From RBG-13-68-16 sp050018455 (GTDB lineage: Bacteria > Acidobacteriota > Thermoanaerobaculia > Thermoanaerobaculales > Thermoanaerobaculaceae), in the NCBI GenBank assembly GCA_050018455.1, contig JBEKAA010000002.1:124001-188000 (forward strand): a stretch of DNA of 64,000 nt, given 5' to 3'. A model generated the notes under the pieces. It did not search any database, was not told the DNA's origin, and worked only from the letters and a program-made list of their open reading frames with translations. The position numbers and the translations under genes were made by a program. Of this stretch, positions 48,622-57,372 are shown piece after piece. The first letter of the stretch is position 1; each line of letters begins with the position of its first letter.

Positions 48622-49878
48622 ATGGCAGATGCCCAGCGTCGTCGCAGTCTCGGGGTGAAGGTCGGACCGCTTCAGATCGGGGGCGGTGCCCCGGTGGTGG
48701 TGCAGTCGATGACGTCCACCGACACCGCGGACGTCGCGGCGACCTCGAAGCAGGCTCTCGAACTGGCGAAGGCCGGCTCGGAGCTGGTACGCGTCACCGT
48801 CAACCTGCCCGAGGCGGCGGCGGCGGTCCCCGAGATCCGCAGGACGCTCGACGCCTCAGGGTGCGACGTTCCGCTCATCGGCGACTTCCACTACAACGGT
48901 CACATTCTGCTGACCCAGTTTCCCGAGTGCGCACGGGCCATCGCAAAGTACCGCATCAACCCGGGTAACGTCGGCCACGGAGCGAAGCGAGACCAGCAGT
49001 TCGCCACCATCTGCCGGGTGGCGGCCGAGAACGGCAAGCCCGTCCGGATCGGCGTCAACGCTGGGTCGCTCAACCAGGAGCTGGTGACGGCGAAGATGGC
49101 CGAGAACACCGACCGCAACCTCGGGAAGACGTCCGGCGCGATCATCGCCGAGTGCATGGTGCTCTCGGCGCTGCAGTCGACCGAGCTGGCCCTTGCCTCG
49201 GGGCTTCGCTCCGACCAGATCGTCATCTCGTGCAAGCTCTCGCAACCGAACGAGTTGATCGCCGTGTACCGGGATCTCGCGGCGCGCACCGACCAACCCC
49301 TCCACCTCGGCCTCACCGAGGCGGGCATGGGGATCAAGGGACTCATCTGGTCCGCCACCGCCATCGGGATCCTGCTGCACGAGGGGATCGGTGACACGAT
49401 CCGCGTTTCGCTCACGCCGCGACCGGGAGGCGACCGCCGCGACGAGGTCTATGCCGCATGCGAGCTCCTTCAGTCGCTCGGCCTGCGGTCGTTCGCCCCA
49501 TCGGTCACCGCCTGCCCGGGGTGCGGGCGCACGACGAGCACGACGTTCCAGGCGCTCGCCGAAAGCGTCCAGTCGTACGTGCGCGAAAAGATGCCCGAGT
49601 GGAAGCGCGAGTACGTGGGGGTCGAGACCATGCGACTCGCGGTGATGGGTTGCGTGGTGAACGGGCCGGGCGAGTCCAAGGCCGCCAACATCGGGATCTC
49701 GCTTCCCGGCACCGGTGAGGCGCCGGCCTGTCCGGTCTTCATCGACGGGCAGAAATTCACCACTCTCAAGGGGACCTACGACGAACTCGCGGCTGAGTTC
49801 CGCAGCCTCGTCGACGAGTACGTGGAAACGAAATACCCGAGGGTCGGCGACCGAGGCCAGGAGCCGCAGGTCGGATAG
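48622..49878 (+). CDS. ispG: 4-hydroxy-3-methylbut-2-enyl diphosphate synthase
   Basis: A 418-residue [4Fe-4S] enzyme of the MEP isoprenoid pathway, converting MEcPP to HMBPP. Conserved segments are VVVQSMTSTDTAD, VRVTVNLPEAA, YRINPGNVG, LHLGLTEAGMG, and the cluster cysteines in TACPGCGRT and MGCVVNGPGE. Length is close to the long bacterial form with no insertion. GGGGGAGG lies upstream. Confidence 0.95.
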   Translation: MADAQRRRSLGVKVGPLQIGGGAPVVVQSMTSTDTADVAATSKQALELAKAGSELVRVTVNLPEAAAAVPEIRRTLDASGCDVPLIGDFHYNGHILLTQFPECARAIAKYRINPGNVGHGAKRDQQFATICRVAAENGKPVRIGVNAGSLNQELVTAKMAENTDRNLGKTSGAIIAECMVLSALQSTELALASGLRSDQIVISCKLSQPNELIAVYRDLAARTDQPLHLGLTEAGMGIKGLIWSATAIGILLHEGIGDTIRVSLTPRPGGDRRDEVYAACELLQSLGLRSFAPSVTACPGCGRTTSTTFQALAESVQSYVREKMPEWKREYVGVETMRLAVMGCVVNGPGESKAANIGISLPGTGEAPACPVFIDGQKFTTLKGTYDELAAEFRSLVDEYVETKYPRVGDRGQEPQVG

Positions 49879-49882
49879 GGTC

Positions 49883-49911
49883 GGGGCGGTTCCCCGCCGG
49901 GGCGCCGCCCC
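49883..49911 (+). terminator. Nested GC hairpin after ispG
   Basis: GGGGCGG pairs with CCGCCCC and an inner CCCC-GCC-GGGG hairpin sits inside. It lies 5 bases after the ispG stop. There is no T-tract, so it may work as a pause or stability element rather than a classical terminator. Confidence 0.4.
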
Positions 49912-49974
49912 ACGAGGTTCCCACCGGCCCCCGGACACCCGAAACGTCGGCTACCATTCGGGGCGGAGGATCCC

Positions 49975-51441
49975 ATGGTCCATCTCGCCGTCCTCGCCGC
50001 CATCGCCCTCTCGTCCCCCCTGCCGGCCATGCAGCCCGTCGCGTTCGACGAGGTCTTCGTCGACACGACGCTGCGGATCGACACGTACCACGTCGGCAAC
50101 TCCGCCGAGGAGATCGTAACCCTCGACCGGGTCGTCCTGCAGGGGAGCTGGGCGGGCAGCCGCAAGCATCTCACCGACCCGTTCGGCGTCGGTCGCTACC
50201 TCGCGACCGTCGCCGATCCGAGCACCGGTGTCGTGCTCTTCTCGAAGGCGTACGACAGCTATTTCGGCGAGTACCGCACCACCGCGGCGGCCGGATCGGG
50301 CGTGCGCCGGGCGTTCCACGAATCGGTGCTGATCCCGTGTCCGAAGAAGACCGTGCGGTTCGCGCTCGCGGTGCGCCAGCGCGACGGCTCGCTGCGGGAG
50401 CTGTTCGCGACCGACATCGACCCTACCGCGACGGCCGTGGTCCGCGCGCCCCTCGACAAGGGCATTACCGTGGTCCCCGTGCTGCACAGCGGCGACCCGC
50501 ATGCCATGGTCGACGTGGCGATCGTCGCGGAGGGGTACACCGCCGCCGAGGAAAAGAAGTTCCGCAGCGACCTCGCGCGGTTCGTCAAAATCTTCTTCGA
50601 CCAGGAGCCGTACGCGAGCCACAAGGACCGCTTCAACATCACGGGGGTGTTCAAACCGTCACAGGACAGCGGCTGCTCCGAGCCGGGCTGGGGCGAGCAC
50701 CGCAACACCGCCGTGGGAGCGACGTTCGACTCGCTGGGCTCCGAGCGCTACCTCCTCACCGAGGAAAACCGCCGCCTGCGCGACATCGCGGCTGTCGTGC
50801 CGTACGACGCGCTCTACATCATGGTGAACTCGTCCAGGTACGGCGGCGGCGGGATCTACAACCTCTACTGCACGTTCACTGCCGACAACCAGTGGTCCCC
50901 GTACGTGTTCCTGCACGAGTTCGGCCATCACTTCGCCGGTCTTGCAGACGAGTACTACACCTCGTCGGTCGCCTACACCGACTTCTACCCCAGAGGCGTC
51001 GAGCCCGACGCACCGAACGTCACCGCGCTGTTGAATCCGGAGACCCTCAAGTGGAGGTCGCTCGTCACCCCGGGCACGCCCGTGCCGACGCCGTGGGAAA
51101 AAGCGGACTTCGACACCATGGACCGGGCCTACCAGAAGGTGCGCGAGGAGCTCAACGCGAAGATCGCGGCCGCAAAGCGAGCCGGAGCCCCGCGCGCCGA
51201 GGTGGAGAAGCTGCAGGAGGAGTCGGAGCGCCTTTCCAGGGAGAATGCGAAGAGAGTGGACGCGTACCTCTCCAGCTCGCGGTTCGCTGGCCAGGTCGGA
51301 GCGTTCGAAGGCGCAGGCTACGCTTCCGAAGGGCTGTACCGCGCGGCGATCGACTGCATCATGTTCACGAAGGGTGTCAAGCCCTTCTGCAAGGCCTGCC
51401 AGCAGGCGATTCAGCGTGTGATCGAGCACTACGGCGAGTGA
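49975..51441 (+). CDS. Secreted M64-family (IgA-protease-like) metallopeptidase
   Basis: 488 residues with an N-terminal signal (about 1-19). The N-terminal half is a beta-rich domain (about 30-160). The catalytic half begins VDVAIVAEGYTAAEEKKF and has the zinc motif HEFGHHFAGLADEYY: His314, Glu315 and His318 with downstream Asp/Glu, plus a conserved NLYCTFTAD loop. A Lys/Glu/Arg coiled-coil insertion lies at about 385-425 before the last conserved segment. M64 includes the Clostridium ramosum IgA peptidase, but most members are uncharacterised environmental proteins; IgA is an unlikely substrate here. Confidence 0.87.
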   Translation: MVHLAVLAAIALSSPLPAMQPVAFDEVFVDTTLRIDTYHVGNSAEEIVTLDRVVLQGSWAGSRKHLTDPFGVGRYLATVADPSTGVVLFSKAYDSYFGEYRTTAAAGSGVRRAFHESVLIPCPKKTVRFALAVRQRDGSLRELFATDIDPTATAVVRAPLDKGITVVPVLHSGDPHAMVDVAIVAEGYTAAEEKKFRSDLARFVKIFFDQEPYASHKDRFNITGVFKPSQDSGCSEPGWGEHRNTAVGATFDSLGSERYLLTEENRRLRDIAAVVPYDALYIMVNSSRYGGGGIYNLYCTFTADNQWSPYVFLHEFGHHFAGLADEYYTSSVAYTDFYPRGVEPDAPNVTALLNPETLKWRSLVTPGTPVPTPWEKADFDTMDRAYQKVREELNAKIAAAKRAGAPRAEVEKLQEESERLSRENAKRVDAYLSSSRFAGQVGAFEGAGYASEGLYRAAIDCIMFTKGVKPFCKACQQAIQRVIEHYGE

Positions 51442-51551
51442 TCGAGGGCCCCACGGATTCGGGCCGATCCGCGGGGGTATGATGAAGCGAGAGAGTGCCG
51501 TGGGGGTTGAACGCGCTCGGGCCCACCGGCCGGGCCGCAAGACAGGCAGCC

Positions 51552-53348
51552 ATGGATGATCCCTTGTCCCCACCGACGTTGCCGCCGGAAGCTCCCGACG
51601 AGCGCGGGCCGGCGGGCTCCATCTCCGAGCCGGCCGATCTGCATGGTCAGGATGACGCGTGGGTCCCAGCTGCGCCCGCCACGAGTCCTGCTGCCGCTGC
51701 CGGCGAGGCGCTGCGTGCACTGGCACACGTTGCACGCTCCTTCATGCTCTACGACGCCACCAACGAGAGGATCAGGGGCTTCCTGGAGGATGTCAGGGCG
51801 AAGATCGAGCACTTCCTCGGGACGCACGGCGAGATGCGGCTCGAGATCCGTCCCTGGGATATCGTCCTCGGCGGTGACGTCGTCTCCTCGGACAGGGATC
51901 GCGAGCGTTCGCTGGCGTTCCGCCTCTACCGGGACGGGGTCCGGCGGCTGACGTTGCACCCCGAGCTCGAGTGGTCCGAGCTGATCATGCTGATCGGCAT
52001 CCTCTCGGTTCGCTACAAGGGCGTCCGAACGCAGGAAGACGATGTGGTCACCTTGCTTTGGCGCGCGGATTTCAAACACATCGATGTCGTCGCCGTCGAG
52101 GGTCTCGTCGCGAGCGAGGACGACGCGGTGGACCTGCCTTCGCTCTCCGACGGAAAGGCCGCCGGTCCGCGCGACGCGATGCAGGCGATGGTCTTCAACG
52201 CTCCCTACGGATTCAACTACCCCTGGCCCAATTGGACCGAGCGAGCCACGGTCGAACGTCGATCGGTGCCCCCTCCCCTGCTGAGCCGGATCGCCGAGGA
52301 GGAAGGGGCTCACGCGCTGCCCCTCGAGTGTCTGCAGCTGGTCCGAGAGCTGCTCGCGGGGATCTCGGATCCGCACGATCCGCTCGCGCCCGGCGAGGTG
52401 ATCCCCGTGCTGTACGAGCTCCGCGGGTTTCTCGTCGGCGATCTCTGCCTCGACGCCCTGCTCGGCATGGTGCGCATGGTCCGCGCGATGCCCGGAATCA
52501 GCGACGAGACGCGGAAGGAGCTGCTCGCGGCCTGTGTGGCCGAGGACGTCGTGCGCCGGTTCGCCGTTGCGCTCGATCCTGCGGACGAGGGCGCGGTTGC
52601 CGCGCTGACCGAGCTCGTGGAGCTCGCTCCCGGCGACCACGTCTCCACGCTCCTCGACCTGTTCACCGGCTCCCCCCGACACCAGGACTCCCAAGTGGTG
52701 CGCCGACTCCTGGAGACCCACCTCAAGGGACGGACAACCGCCCTCGTCGAGCGGCTCGGCGCTCTCGATCCGGCGGTCGCGATCGAGCTCTTCCGCCTTC
52801 TCGTGCGGGCCGACCCCGCCGGCTCGATCGATGCCGCCGTCGTCCTCCTCGGGCGAGCCGAGCCTTCCGCACAGTTGGAGGCCCTCCAGCTCCTCGAGAC
52901 GGCTGAGTACAGCGGAAAGATCGGCCGCGCCCTGGTCGGGGCGCTGGGCTCGGACTCCTCCGATGTGAGGCTGCGCGCGCTGGCGACCCTCGTGCGGCGG
53001 CACGAGAGCCGAGCGTTCGAGCCGATAGTCAACAGGATCAAGCTCGGCACCGCCGAGCTCGAGGGCGCGGAGACGAAGGCCGTCGGGGAGGCGATGGCGC
53101 GCCTGGAGCCGCAAAAGGCGCTCTCGGTGTTCAAGGAGTGGGTCCGGCCCTCCGGCCTCCTCGGCCGCCTCGGCCCCGGACAGACCGCGCTCCGCCGGGC
53201 GGCGATCGAGGGCCTCGCGCTCCTGCCCGGACGGGAGTCCGAAGAGCTGCTTCAGTGGCTCGCCCGCCACGGCGGAGACGATCTGGGCCAGCAGTGCGAT
53301 CGAGCACTGGCGCGCCTGAGGGGCCACGAGGGGGATCACCGTGGCTGA
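51552..53348 (+). CDS. HEAT-repeat protein with signalling-associated N-terminal domain
   Basis: 598 residues from ATG 51552; GTG 51495, 11 bases after a TATGAT hexamer, is an alternative start. After a Pro-rich leader, residues ~65-190 form an alpha/beta domain (ALAHVARSFMLYDATNERI... VLGGDVVSS... SLAFRLYRDGVRRLTLHPELEWSEL) that recurs at the N-terminus of the next gene's product. Residues ~260-590 are helical HEAT-like repeats (LVRADPAGSIDAAVVLLGRA, DVRLRALATLVRRHESRAF). It overlaps the HD gene by 8 bases. Probably a scaffold acting with that protein. Confidence 0.72.
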   Translation: MDDPLSPPTLPPEAPDERGPAGSISEPADLHGQDDAWVPAAPATSPAAAAGEALRALAHVARSFMLYDATNERIRGFLEDVRAKIEHFLGTHGEMRLEIRPWDIVLGGDVVSSDRDRERSLAFRLYRDGVRRLTLHPELEWSELIMLIGILSVRYKGVRTQEDDVVTLLWRADFKHIDVVAVEGLVASEDDAVDLPSLSDGKAAGPRDAMQAMVFNAPYGFNYPWPNWTERATVERRSVPPPLLSRIAEEEGAHALPLECLQLVRELLAGISDPHDPLAPGEVIPVLYELRGFLVGDLCLDALLGMVRMVRAMPGISDETRKELLAACVAEDVVRRFAVALDPADEGAVAALTELVELAPGDHVSTLLDLFTGSPRHQDSQVVRRLLETHLKGRTTALVERLGALDPAVAIELFRLLVRADPAGSIDAAVVLLGRAEPSAQLEALQLLETAEYSGKIGRALVGALGSDSSDVRLRALATLVRRHESRAFEPIVNRIKLGTAELEGAETKAVGEAMARLEPQKALSVFKEWVRPSGLLGRLGPGQTALRRAAIEGLALLPGRESEELLQWLARHGGDDLGQQCDRALARLRGHEGDHRG

Positions 53349-54720
53349 TTCGATCAGGATGGCGCAGGAACAGCTGGGCCAAATGCTCGAGCACGCGCGC
53401 GTCGAGGAGGACCGGGAGCTGGCCACGCGTGTGCGAGAAGTCGGAGCCCGGCTCGCTCACCTGCTCAATGGCCTCTTCCGCATGGCCAAGACGCACGCCT
53501 TGAACAACACAGCGTTCGACGTCCCGGTGCGGGAGTTCGGGACGGCTCTCCACCAGCTGATCGACCTGCTCGGACCGGTCAGCCTGCTCTGCGTCGAGGA
53601 CCAGGTCTACGTCAACGATCTCCGGATACGCTTCGACAAGGTCATCGAGAAGTCGATCTCGCTCGGGGACGACCTGATCCGCCACGGCGTCGGAGGCCTG
53701 ACCTTCAACGGGCCGCTGGCCGACGCCGAGATCCGCGCCATCGTGCGGCTGTTCGCCGCCCCCCCGGCCCCGGGGAACGCGCGCGACGCCGTCCAGGCCG
53801 GGCTCGTCGCCAAAGGGATGAGCTCGATCCAGGTCCACGGCCCGTTTCGTTTCCGGGTCACCGGCGAGGAGCTCGAACAGGCGACGGCTGCATTCCGCGA
53901 GGTCTACCTTTCCAGCGCCGGCACGGTCGCGACCGTTTTCGCCAACGTGGGTGCAGACCGGCTGCCGAGCCCGCTACCGGCGCGACGGTTGATCCACCAG
54001 CTGATCGACGCCTCCCGCACCGGTGACATCGTCGAGTCGGCACGCGGCGCTGAAGGCGCGCTGCCGCCATTCGCGCGGCACACGCTGATGGTGACCAACC
54101 TTTCGTTCCTGATCGGGAGAGCGGCCGGCCTCTCCGACGCGTCTCTCGCCGATCTCGGCGTCTCCGCGTTGTTCCACGACGTGGGGTTCTGCATGCGCGA
54201 GGACGGGTACTCGGTGCCGTTCGAGCGCCACACGAGAGCCGGGCTGCGCGTTCTGCTGCGCCAGCGCGGCTTCCACCGCGCCAAGCTCCGCCGACTGCTG
54301 AGCGTCCTCCAACACCACGCCGCATTCGACGATCCCCGCGGCGCGCCGTCGCTGCACGCAAGGATCATCCACATCGCCGACGATTACGACATCCTCACCC
54401 GCCACCGGGCTGGACGCGGTCCGATCCTCTCGACGCCCGACTGCCTCGCACGCCTCGCGGCGCAGGCCGGCAAGGCCTACGACCCGCTCCTAATTCAGCT
54501 GTTCTGCAATGAGATGGGGAGGTTTCCGCCCGGTGCGATCCTCTCCCTCGCAGATGGGCACGTGGTGCTCTCCTTCTCGACGGTCCGATCACCGGACACC
54601 TTCGACAAGCCGCTGTGCAAGGTGATCCGGCGTCCCGACGGCACGACACCTTCCGGCGAGGAGCTGCTCGACCTCGCCGATGGAGGCCGGGTAGTCAAGG
54701 TGCACCATCCACGAGAGTGA
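53341..54720 (+). CDS. HD-domain (HD-GYP-like) signalling protein
   Basis: 459 residues from GTG 53341. The N-terminal ~145 residues repeat the domain of the upstream HEAT protein (FRMAKTHALNNTAF... VEDQVYVNDL... SLGDDLIRHGVGGLTFNG). The C-terminal HD region has ARHTLMVTNLSFLIGRAAGL, the metal pair in ALFHDVGF, VLQHHAAFDD and IIHIADDYDILT. The order matches HD-GYP phosphodiesterases, but the HDIGK lysine and the GYP triplet are missing, so c-di-GMP hydrolysis is doubtful. It may be a degenerate sensor. Confidence 0.78.
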   Translation: MADSIRMAQEQLGQMLEHARVEEDRELATRVREVGARLAHLLNGLFRMAKTHALNNTAFDVPVREFGTALHQLIDLLGPVSLLCVEDQVYVNDLRIRFDKVIEKSISLGDDLIRHGVGGLTFNGPLADAEIRAIVRLFAAPPAPGNARDAVQAGLVAKGMSSIQVHGPFRFRVTGEELEQATAAFREVYLSSAGTVATVFANVGADRLPSPLPARRLIHQLIDASRTGDIVESARGAEGALPPFARHTLMVTNLSFLIGRAAGLSDASLADLGVSALFHDVGFCMREDGYSVPFERHTRAGLRVLLRQRGFHRAKLRRLLSVLQHHAAFDDPRGAPSLHARIIHIADDYDILTRHRAGRGPILSTPDCLARLAAQAGKAYDPLLIQLFCNEMGRFPPGAILSLADGHVVLSFSTVRSPDTFDKPLCKVIRRPDGTTPSGEELLDLADGGRVVKVHHPRE

Positions 54721-54775
54721 GGTGCCGCCGTTCCCGGCGCGGGTCAAAGGGGAACGCGTTCGTGGAGGAACTTCG

Positions 54776-55621
54776 ATGGCGGATCGCTTTGCCGGCAAGG
54801 TCGTCCTCATCACCGGCGCCTCGTCGGGGATCGGGGAGGCGCTCGCGCGTGAGTTTGCCAAACAGGGTGCCGCGATCGCGCTCCTCGCGCGGCGCGCCGA
54901 CCGTCTCGACGCTTTGGCGGCCGAGCTGCGGACCGCTGGCAGGCGCGCACTCGCAGTGCCGTGCGACGTGACGCGTGACGGCGACCTCGAGGCCGCCGTG
55001 GCCCGGGTAACTTCCGAGTTCGGCCGCGTCGACGTCGCCGTCGCCAACGCAGGGTTCGGCGTGGCGGGGCAACTTGCCGATCTGAGCCTCGACGATTACC
55101 GGCGCCAGTTCGAGACCAACGTCTTCGGCGTGCTTCGTACCGTCTACGCGACCTTTGACCCGCTTACCAGGACCGGGGGCGCGCTGGTGCTCATCGGCAG
55201 CGTCAGCGGCCATGTCGCTGCTCCAAGCGCATCCGCGTACTCGATGAGCAAGTTCGCAGTCCGCGCGCTCGCCGGGGCGATCCGGGGCGAGCTGGCGCCC
55301 CGTGGCGTCGGCGTCGTGCTGATAAGTCCGGGGTTCGTCCACAGCGAGATCAGCCGCGTGGACAACCTGGGACGGTTTCACCCCGAGGCAAAGGAGCCCT
55401 CTCACCGACGTTTTGAAATGCCGGCCGAGATGGCAGCGAGACAGATCGTCCGGGCCGTCTCGCGGCGCCAGCGGGAGCGCGTGATCACGGCACACGGCAA
55501 GCTTGCCGTGATGCTTGCGCGCCATACACCCCGCCTCGTGGCGTGGCTTCTCGACCGCAGCCGGTGGTCCCGCAGCGAGCCGGGACATGACGGGCACACG
55601 ATTCGGGCGGGCCGAAACTAG
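54776..55621 (+). CDS. Short-chain dehydrogenase/reductase
   Basis: 281 residues from ATG 54776, with GGAGGAA upstream. A classical SDR: VLITGASSGIGEALA (NAD(P) site), CDVTRD, VANAGFG (NAG) and the catalytic Ser-Tyr-Lys in IGSVSGHVAAPSASAYSMSKFA. A basic residue after the Rossmann strand (ARRADR) suggests NADP(H). The C-terminal extension (~220-281) is Arg-rich and amphipathic, as in membrane-associated SDRs. The substrate is unknown. Its TAG stop lies in CTAG, whose complement is the stop of the convergent lipoprotein gene. Confidence 0.85.
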   Translation: MADRFAGKVVLITGASSGIGEALAREFAKQGAAIALLARRADRLDALAAELRTAGRRALAVPCDVTRDGDLEAAVARVTSEFGRVDVAVANAGFGVAGQLADLSLDDYRRQFETNVFGVLRTVYATFDPLTRTGGALVLIGSVSGHVAAPSASAYSMSKFAVRALAGAIRGELAPRGVGVVLISPGFVHSEISRVDNLGRFHPEAKEPSHRRFEMPAEMAARQIVRAVSRRQRERVITAHGKLAVMLARHTPRLVAWLLDRSRWSRSEPGHDGHTIRAGRN

Positions 55622-56097
55622 CGCAATGCCGTGATGAAGACCGAGGCCCCCTCGCGCTTGAGCGCGATCTCGGTCGCGCTCCCGTCGGGCTTGAAGACGC
55701 CCAGCGCCTGTTTCGCCTCGGCCGCCGTGCGGAAGGCGCCGGTGAAGGTCGCGAGCTCGCCTTGCTGCCAGACGACCACGGTGTTGAGAAACCCCTCGGA
55801 CTTCGGCGAGATCGCCGCGCCTGCATGGCTGAGCTCGAGGGCCTTATCGGCGATGGAGTCAAGGAACTTCTCGTCCGCCGCGGCGCGGAACGGGGGGTAG
55901 ACGGCGACGACGTAGGGCTTCCTGGCCGACGGTTGCCACTGCACCGTGGTCTGCGTCTGGGCCGAACTGCGAAGACGGTCGGCGCCGGCGACGATCGCGT
56001 CCGAGAACGTGTCGGCGTTCTTGCTGCTGCACGCACCCAGCAGCAGCACGACGGGCAAGAGTGACATGGGTACCAGCGACGAGAGCTTGCGCATCAT
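55618..56097 (-). CDS. Lipoprotein, unknown function
   Basis: 159 residues from ATG 56097, with a G-rich GGGGGA upstream. The signal sequence ends in the lipobox LLGAC. The mature part has no recognised domain; a segment (KPYVVAVYPPFRAAADEKFLDSIADKALELSHAG) alternates strand and helix. It is Ser/Lys/Ala-rich and probably periplasm-facing. Confidence 0.6.
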   Translation of the reverse strand: MMRKLSSLVPMSLLPVVLLLGACSSKNADTFSDAIVAGADRLRSSAQTQTTVQWQPSARKPYVVAVYPPFRAAADEKFLDSIADKALELSHAGAAISPKSEGFLNTVVVWQQGELATFTGAFRTAAEAKQALGVFKPDGSATEIALKREGASVFITALR

Positions 56098-56125
56098 GGT
56101 TCCCCCAGGATCCGTTGATGGCGCC

Positions 56126-56156
56126 AGTGTAGCCGGACAACCGACACCGAAGTCAA
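56126..56156 (-). promoter_or_regulatory. Candidate promoter of the lipoprotein gene
   Basis: On the - strand, TTGACT (56156-56151) and TACACT (56131-56126) with a 19-base spacer, 29 bases before the start codon. The spacer is longer than ideal. Confidence 0.35.
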
Positions 56157-56336
56157 GAGTGCGGCGTGGGGCACCGTCACTCCCCGGTCCGCCACAAGGG
56201 CGAGAAGTCCGGAGCGCGCACTCTGCCGGCAGCCACCGACACTTTGTGCGCGGCGTCACCGAACGTCTGCGACCTGCCCGGGAGGGCGTCAACGGTGCGA
56301 CAGGCGGTTCGTCTGTCCGGGCGAAGGGAGAAAGTC

Positions 56337-56666
56337 ATGAACCGGACACAACTGAGCTTTGCGGTCGGAACGATCGTGGCGGTCCTCGGCGCGGCGACGG
56401 CGGCTCGGGCCGATGGTCCGATCCAACAGCGCAAGGACAATCAGCAGGAGCGTATCGCGCAGGGTGTGGCGAGCGGCCAGCTCACCGCCGGCGAGACGGC
56501 GCGCCTCGAAGGCAAGGAGGCGGCTCTCAACCACGAGGAGCGTGCGATGCGGCAGGCCAACGGCGGGAAGCTGACCGCCGGCGACCGAGCCGTGATCAAC
56601 AAGCAGCAGAACAAGCTCTCCGGAAAAATCTACCAGCTCAAGCACAACGCGCGCCGCCGTCCGTGA
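56337..56666 (+). CDS. Small exported charged helical protein
   Basis: 109 residues from ATG 56337, with AAGGGAG upstream. A signal peptide (about 1-25, ending ARADG) precedes a hydrophilic helical protein made of two similar units, GQLTAGETARLEGKEAALN and GKLTAGDRAVINKQQNKL, each with an LTAGExxxL-type core. Similar short exported proteins are common in Acidobacteria and Proteobacteria without known function. Confidence 0.62.
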   Translation: MNRTQLSFAVGTIVAVLGAATAARADGPIQQRKDNQQERIAQGVASGQLTAGETARLEGKEAALNHEERAMRQANGGKLTAGDRAVINKQQNKLSGKIYQLKHNARRRP

Positions 56667-56692
56667 GGCTGCCGAACTCCGGTGCGCAGACC

Positions 56693-56720
56693 AGGCGCCC
56701 CCGGTCCGCCGGGGGCGTCT
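56693..56720 (+). terminator. 12-bp hairpin terminator
   Basis: AGGCGCCCCCGG pairs with CCGGGGGCGTCT (one G-U) around a TCCG loop, 26 bases after the preceding stop; the downstream T content is low. Confidence 0.6.
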
Positions 56721-56722
56721 GC

Positions 56723-56751
56723 TTGTATGGGAGCGAGACCCAGTCTATATT
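56723..56751 (+). promoter_or_regulatory. Promoter of the TPR gene at 56772
   Basis: TTGTAT (56723-56728) and TATATT (56746-56751) with a 17-base spacer, 20 bases before the start codon and directly after the preceding terminator. Confidence 0.5.
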
Positions 56752-56771
56752 CGCCCCATCGGGAGGCGACC

Positions 56772-57299
56772 ATGAAGCGCATGCACGTGCTGTTTGCGAT
56801 CGGGACGTTCGTACTCGGTGTCGTGGTGGGGATTGCGGGCTCGGCAGGGAGCAAGGTTGACAAGATGATGTACGCGGGCCAGAGCCCCAAGGATGCAGCC
56901 CTCGGGCTCCTGACGGCCGCCCTCAAGCAGGCCGGCAAGGGGAGCTGGGAGAACATCGCGGTCGGGCGCGTCTACTACCTCATGGGGGACAAAGCCCAGG
57001 GGCAGGCGACACTTGACCGCGTCATCGCCGCCAAGGTCAAGAAGGACGATTGGATGCGCATCGGCCGGATCTACATGGAGGCCAAGGAGTGGGACAAGGC
57101 CAAGGACGCCTTCGAGAAGGCGCTGGCGCTCGACCCCAAGGACGAGGGGAATCTCTCCGAGGTGGGCGCCTGGTACAACCTGCGCGGCGACCGCGCGAAA
57201 GCCGAAGAGTATTTCGGCCGCGCCTTCGCGACCAAGCCGGACGAGATCTGGTACACGGTGAACGCGGCCGGTTCGTACGTGGGCGTGAAACCGCAGTGA
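56772..57299 (+). CDS. Membrane-anchored TPR protein
   Basis: 175 residues from ATG 56772, with GGGAGG upstream. An N-terminal hydrophobic segment (LFAIGTFVLGVVVGIAGSAG) serves as anchor or signal. Residues ~45-160 form three to four tetratricopeptide repeats (WMRIGRIYMEAKEWDKAKDAFEKALALDP, GAWYNLRGDRAKAEEYFGRAF). A protein-interaction module facing the periplasm; partners unknown. Confidence 0.72.
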   Translation: MKRMHVLFAIGTFVLGVVVGIAGSAGSKVDKMMYAGQSPKDAALGLLTAALKQAGKGSWENIAVGRVYYLMGDKAQGQATLDRVIAAKVKKDDWMRIGRIYMEAKEWDKAKDAFEKALALDPKDEGNLSEVGAWYNLRGDRAKAEEYFGRAFATKPDEIWYTVNAAGSYVGVKPQ

Positions 57300-57372
57300 C
57301 GACCTGATTTGCACCGGCGAGGACTCGCGCAGGAGACGTGTCCCGGCAGGCGAACGCAATCCCTGACCGGCC

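Noticed and set aside
49975..51441. Virulence role implied by the IgA-peptidase family name
   Set aside because: M64 proteins are common in environmental bacteria; nothing in the window suggests a host-associated lifestyle.
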